A stretch of 10,538 bases of DNA, taken from Euperipatoides rowelli. Taxonomy: Eukaryota; Onychophora; Udeonychophora; Euonychophora; Peripatopsidae. This document shows positions 7,395 through 10,538 of the stretch, piece after piece. Where the stretch lies: assembly GCA_003024985.2 (NCBI GenBank), contig PXIH01S0087547.1; one strand, written 5' to 3'. The position numbers and the translations under genes were made by a program. Position 1 is the first letter of the stretch; each line of letters begins with the position of its first letter. The notes beneath the pieces are model-generated. The model had not been told where the DNA came from. It saw only the letters and a program-made list of their open reading frames with translations, and ran no database searches.

Positions 7395-7472
7395 GATACA
7401 TATGTCTATGGTCAGTTACTTAATAAGTATATATTTAGTCAACAATCCTTATGTGCATCTTCTGCCGGGAAT
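7395..7472 (+). CDS. Possible internal exon (speculative)
   Basis: The 78-base block follows a pyrimidine-rich stretch ending CCCAG and precedes GTGAGA, a reasonable donor. It is open in phase 0 at both ends and reads DTYVYGQLLNKYIFSQQSLC... then ASSAGN; the open frame continues VRKEFARMF to a stop at 7518-7520 if unspliced. The residue mix looks more like a real protein than neighbouring chance frames, which are Phe/Ile-heavy. I do not recognise the family. It could join the candidate at 6219-6319 in phase, or both could be chance. Confidence 0.2.
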
Positions 7473-7670
7473 GTGAGAAAAGAGTTTGCAAGAATGTTTA
7501 TAATTTGTCACATACCATAAATTGTCGATGATTATGGCATAAATCAAAGAATGATTAATGGAACAAAAAACAAATAATTCAACATGGTCAACATAAATTA
7601 TGTCTTTAAATATCTAAGAATAAATAGAACTAATGTATTATTAATAAATATTATAATCATTAAGTACAAC

Positions 7671-7735
7671 TCCGGTGTCTAGTGGTCTAGGATGTTGGCT
7701 GCTGGAGCTAGTATGAATAAGGTATNCAAAATCGT
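7671..7735 (+). repeat. Third tRNA-like remnant (SINE head or tRNA pseudogene)
   Basis: TCCGGTGTCTAGTGGTCTAGGAT resembles the acceptor and D-arm of metazoan tRNA-Glu/Asp (canonical GGTCTAGTGGCTAGGAT) with one altered A-box base. GTTGGCTGCTGGAGC follows where an anticodon arm should be. The expected B box is only GGTATNCAAAATC at 7721-7733 and contains an unresolved base at 7726. It differs from the 1410/2291 pair, so it is a separate origin. Confidence 0.35.
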
Positions 7736-7923
7736 TTATAATTGGTTATAATTTAAGCGAAAGATCGAGCTAATGATATTTTATTTTGTGAATTTGGAAT
7801 ATATTATCTGATTTTACGATTTGTGTATTTTATTGAATATGTCAAGTTTTTTTTTTAATCTAATAAATTTGCACTTGCTACGTTTAAAAAAGGTTAACAT
7901 TAAAATAATTAAAACGTTCTGAG

Positions 7924-8212
7924 TATTGGCTGACGGTAGAAGATTAAGTGGAAGCCAATATGCCAAATTAGTGCAAGAAAAGGTGGCAAGAGAAAAGAAA
8001 ATCCTTGATAAAACACCAAAAATAGAATCCTTTTATCTTTACCATCCACAACCAAAACATGAGGAGCAGGAGCAATGTAAAAATGAAGAAAATCTTATTC
8101 TTTTGATTTCGATCCTTCGACTTCTTTAATATTAGAACCAGGTACCAAAAACAAAATTATTTTGTGTGCTGTGCCACCTCCATCAGAGAGTACAATGTCT
8201 GTCAACATATAG
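7924..8212 (+). pseudogene. Fragment resembling the N-terminus of hAT-transposase/ZMYM1-type proteins
   Basis: From 7926 the frame reads LADGRRLSGSQYAKLVQEKV then AREKKILDKTPKIESFY, to a stop at 8127-8129. The basic R-x-LSGSQ-x-x-K start, a Lys/Glu-rich helix and a K-I-x-x-FF/FY end are typical of the N-terminus preceding the TTF-type zinc finger in hAT transposases and their ZMYM1-like relatives. The expected start is broken: ATTGGCTGAC at 7925-7934 would be ATG-Ala-Asp but for one extra T, and a TGA precedes it at 7920-7922. After about 8092 the coding feel moves to another frame (8093-8212: SYSFDFDPSTSLILEPGTKN then KIILCAVPPPSE...), implying a frameshift. A CAG/GTACC donor match lies at 8139-8144. 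No zinc finger, DDE domain or hAT dimerisation domain follows, so this is a broken fragment. Confidence 0.5.
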
Positions 8213-8409
8213 TAGTGTGTATATTATTATTATTTTCTTATTTGTATATGCTAATTAGTAAAGGGGTTACAGATGCCTATTAGATGTTTTTCTGCAAAGT
8301 TTGCCAATTTTTTCCTTTATTGTTAATAATATTATAACATTGAATATTACATTTTGTTCATTATTACACTTAAAAAAAAAGGTTTGTCTTGTATTTTTGC
8401 AATTCCCAG

Positions 8410-8504
8410 CCTCCCCACCTCTCATTCAACCATAAAAAAGGTGCCAGCAATAATTTTGCCTACTGGCGGCAAAGCGGTAAATGTGGCACTGCCTATAATG
8501 AATG
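8410..8504 (+). CDS. Possible exon encoding VPAIILPTGGKAVNVALPIM (speculative)
   Basis: A long pyrimidine-rich tract (GGTTTGTCTTGTATTTTTGCAATTCCCAG) ends at an AG at 8408-8409, a convincing acceptor. The following frame reads LPTSHSTIKK then VPAIILPTGGKAVNVALPIM, with donor-like GTAAAT at 8477 (phase 0) or GTAAAG at 8505, and a stop at 8516-8518 if unspliced. It is GC-richer than its surroundings and has no Phe/Lys/Asn excess. GTGCCA (8441-8446) and TGGCAC (8484-8489) are complementary, so a small hairpin element is the main alternative. The phase does not fit the candidate donor at 8142, so I do not join it to the hAT-like fragment. I recognise no family. Confidence 0.25.
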
Positions 8505-8518
8505 GTAAAGCACATTAG

Positions 8519-9377
8519 AAATATTATAATTTTTCTATTTATTTAATCCTTTATTTGGAATAACAAGAGGTTTACAAATTGGCAAGTGTTGTCAGGAGAA
8601 GTATGTATAATATCTTGTTCTATTTTTCTTATGCAAAGATTATAGTGCAAGAGGTTTTAATTAATTTTATTTGTTTTTTGTTTTTTCATTTTAATAAAAA
8701 AAAAAAAAGCCCTGCTTATTATTTGATTATTAAAAAAAATAATGAAAAACTTACCCATAACTTTACAATACTGTTTTAAGCCATACAACATTCAATTATT
8801 ATTGGATGTTATAAAACTTATGTCTGCTAATTAATCAAGTAAACAAACTGAGTTGCTTTTATAACAACCTTCATGTTAAACATTCACTAAATATTAGACC
8901 TAATTAGGAGTGCATATTTGAATCACAATAGCAAAGAAAAACTTTTCTGGGACTAATTTGCTTCAAAAAGTATCAGTGGCCCACCACTCTATTCTCAACA
9001 AATCAGGAATGAGCCAAATTTGAAAACAAATTTCCTTCATTACCAAACTTATTTGTGACAATTTCATTTAAAAATTCTATTATATAATTCAGCATTGTAA
9101 CATTCACCTTTTATAGTTATGCGCATGCATCAGTTGATTATTAGAAATCAATCAATAAATTTTCATCAAAACGCACAATGACTATGCACATGAAAAACTC
9201 ACATTATTATTATATTTTTTTCTTATTAAACAATAAGATATACTACTGTATAATGTAATCCAGATATGAAAAACCAAATTATTATTTTTCTTTTGAATAT
9301 TTTGAAATGTTAAGAGATTTGTATTTAAAATCGTTGGGGGAAATAGCAGTTTTTAATTTATAAAAAATAAATGTGCA
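8519..9377. other. AT-rich DNA with no recognisable gene
   Basis: An A13-14 run follows TTTTAAT near 8695-8708 and could be a retrotransposon tail, but nothing recognisable precedes it. The open frame at 8579-8779 crosses this run and is probably chance. A small inverted repeat, TTGATT with AATCAA, lies near 9135-9153. Confidence 0.6.
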
Positions 9378-9421
9378 GAGGAGGTAGAAGGGGTTAGGAG
9401 AAGGGCTTTTAAGGGAGGGGG
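9378..9421 (+). repeat. GA-rich purine tract with G-quadruplex potential
   Basis: The tract is almost all purine. Within 9390-9421 it has four G-runs (GGGG, GGG, GGG, GGGGG) separated by 9, 7 and 1 bases, so a long-loop quadruplex is possible on the + strand. I see no associated gene. Confidence 0.5.
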
Positions 9422-9650
9422 TTATGAGGTAAAAAGGAGAAGATAACTAGGGTCCATTGTATTTCAATTTTCAATGTGCTATTCAGCTAGTGTTATTAAT
9501 AAGAAAGAAATGAAAGTTATGAAATTTAATAATTTGCACTAAAAGCTTTAATTAAAGCCATAAAGAAATACTAGAAACATATGTTAAATCCATACTATAG
9601 TAAAGTTAAAAACTTAATAGAATATCTGTCCCTTTTCATTTGCATTACAA

Positions 9651-9729
9651 GGGGGGGGGATATTGTAGTACAGACTACAGAGTTTATACTAAAATGCCCT
9701 ATATTGTATACATATCTCCCCCCCCCCCC
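9651..9729. repeat. Small inverted repeat bounded by G9 and C12
   Basis: G9-ATATTGTAGTA on the left (9651-9670) roughly mirrors TATACATATCT-C12 on the right (9707-9729). The left part repeats the 7257-7282 motif. At 79 bp it could be a very small MITE or a hairpin grown by homopolymer expansion. An (AC)n tract follows directly. Confidence 0.5.
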
Positions 9730-9742
9730 ACACACACACACA
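9730..9742. repeat. Short (AC)n microsatellite
   Basis: About six AC units follow the C12 run without a gap. Confidence 0.9.
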
Positions 9743-10226
9743 TAAATGCTTAATATGGCAAAAATAAAAATCCAGTAGTTTGAAACAAGACAACAATAAC
9801 AACAAATTAAGACCCTAAATGAAATCAATTTTTAAAATTCACATACTAGAAATAAATACCACCATTAACTTCTCAATATAAATAATGCTACTCGGTCAAA
9901 CATGTCTGTTAAGTGTTAATTTATTAAACTTATCTATAAAATATAAAAAATAGCTGCATTAGATGATTATAATTTAAAAATATACTATTGAGACTGTCTT
10001 TTAATAATATAATATGACCCTTTTTTTTAAGAAATGTTTATGGGAATATTATTTGTAAGATGGATAATATATAATGGATCTTGGGTTCGAAAACGTTTGG
10101 AAATTTATTAAGCTTCTTTATAAATATAAANAATTCTTTTTCTATCTCTCCGGGTTACTCCTATCATGCACCTCTCCATGTTTCTTTGAGTGGTTTGTAG
10201 CTTTTGAATCATCTATGCATTGAGTG
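9743..10226. other. AT-rich DNA with no recognisable gene
   Basis: I see only A/T runs, a solitary GGGTTCGAAAAC (near 10083) that resembles a Pol III B box without an A box, and an unresolved base at 10131. Confidence 0.6.
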
Positions 10227-10538
10227 CAGGGACGGACTGGAAGGCAAAGGGCCCACCGATAAAAAAATAGATTAGGGCCCCCCTATCATAGAGGACAATT
10301 TTTTTTAAATTCTTTGTGAGGCAGGGGGCTGGGGGCCATGTAGGCCCCAAGTATGATCCAGAAGCTTTTGATATTTACCAAAATAATAGGCCTTAGAAAT
10401 CATCAAAATTATAGTATAATAAAAAAAAAAAACCTATGAAGTTTATTATTTTTTTCGATTATTTTGTTGAAAACAAAATTTAAAACATAATTACATATAC
10501 AAATATTCTGGCTTGCTATAGCTTTAATTTCTGTTTTT
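10227..10538 (+). mobile_element. Probable left end of a DNA transposon (hAT-like terminus), running off the window
   Basis: CAGGGACGGACTGG at 10227-10240 has the CAGGG start common to hAT terminal inverted repeats. It is followed by an abrupt GC-rich stretch with GGGCCC, GGGCCCCCC and CTGGGGGCCATGTAGGCCCC (to about 10349), then AT-rich DNA. The eight bases before it, ATTGAGTG, are the candidate 8-bp target duplication. The matching right end CCAGTCCGTCCCTG is not present in the window, so neither the length nor the class is proven. It is not obviously related to the hAT-like protein fragment at 7924. Confidence 0.4.

Noticed and set aside
9595-9828. 77-codon minus frame with Cys-Val repeats and poly-Gly
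   Set aside because: It is the translation of the (AC)n and C12 tracts, not a gene.
10083-10096. GGGTTCGAAAACG resembling a Pol III B box
   Set aside because: No A box lies at the right distance upstream and there is no cloverleaf complementarity.
1-10538. CRISPR array, prophage, bacterial operon or other prokaryotic system
   Set aside because: There are no regularly spaced repeats, no long reading frames and no ribosome-binding pattern. Pol III boxes, LINE and MITE remnants indicate a eukaryotic nuclear genome.

Overview
The window looks like non-coding DNA from a nuclear genome of an animal, most likely a marine invertebrate; the species cannot be fixed from the sequence. By eye it is well over two thirds A+T, with long A/T homopolymers, degenerate tRNA-like sequences with internal Pol III boxes, a decayed LINE, MITE-like inverted repeats and a transposase-like fragment. 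It has single unresolved bases at 7726 and 10131. There are no operons, no Shine-Dalgarno sites and no intact long reading frame. I see no complete protein gene. Every open frame of about 60-85 codons is either explained by transposon decay or expected in AT-rich DNA.

Layout. 1-1307: featureless AT-rich DNA. 1308-2410: two diverged copies of a unit made of an AT-rich flank plus a tRNA-like sequence ending in a T-run. Between them, on the minus strand, lies the 3' end of a LINE in three successive frames (about 2100 down to 1624), with a poly(A) tail (read as T18 on the + strand) only six bases from the first tRNA-like sequence. 2411-4520: mostly AT-rich, with a slightly GC-richer patch (about 3480-3910) holding palindromes and a perfect 17-bp hairpin. 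4525-5053: a 529-bp MITE-like element with 11-bp terminal inverted repeats (GGGGTCATCCA). 5596-5856: a 261-bp MITE with long inverted arms and a TTA target duplication, of PIF/Harbinger (Tourist) type. 6219-8518: AT-rich DNA with several short coding-like islands next to good splice-site matches, a third tRNA-like remnant (about 7671-7735) and a frameshifted piece resembling the N-terminus of hAT/ZMYM1-type proteins (7924-8212). 8519-10226: AT-rich, with GA-rich and G/C-homopolymer tracts. 10227-10538: probably the left end of another DNA transposon (hAT-like terminus CAGGGACGGACTGG) running out of the window.

The parts do not form one pathway; the region is best read as an intergenic or intronic graveyard of mobile elements. 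The best leads are the LINE tail abutting a duplicated tRNA-like sequence, the two MITEs with readable ends, the one-sided clustering of G-runs between 4.5 and 7.3 kb, and the possible exons at 6219-6319, 7395-7472 and 8410-8504. All identifications were made by reading; no database search was run.
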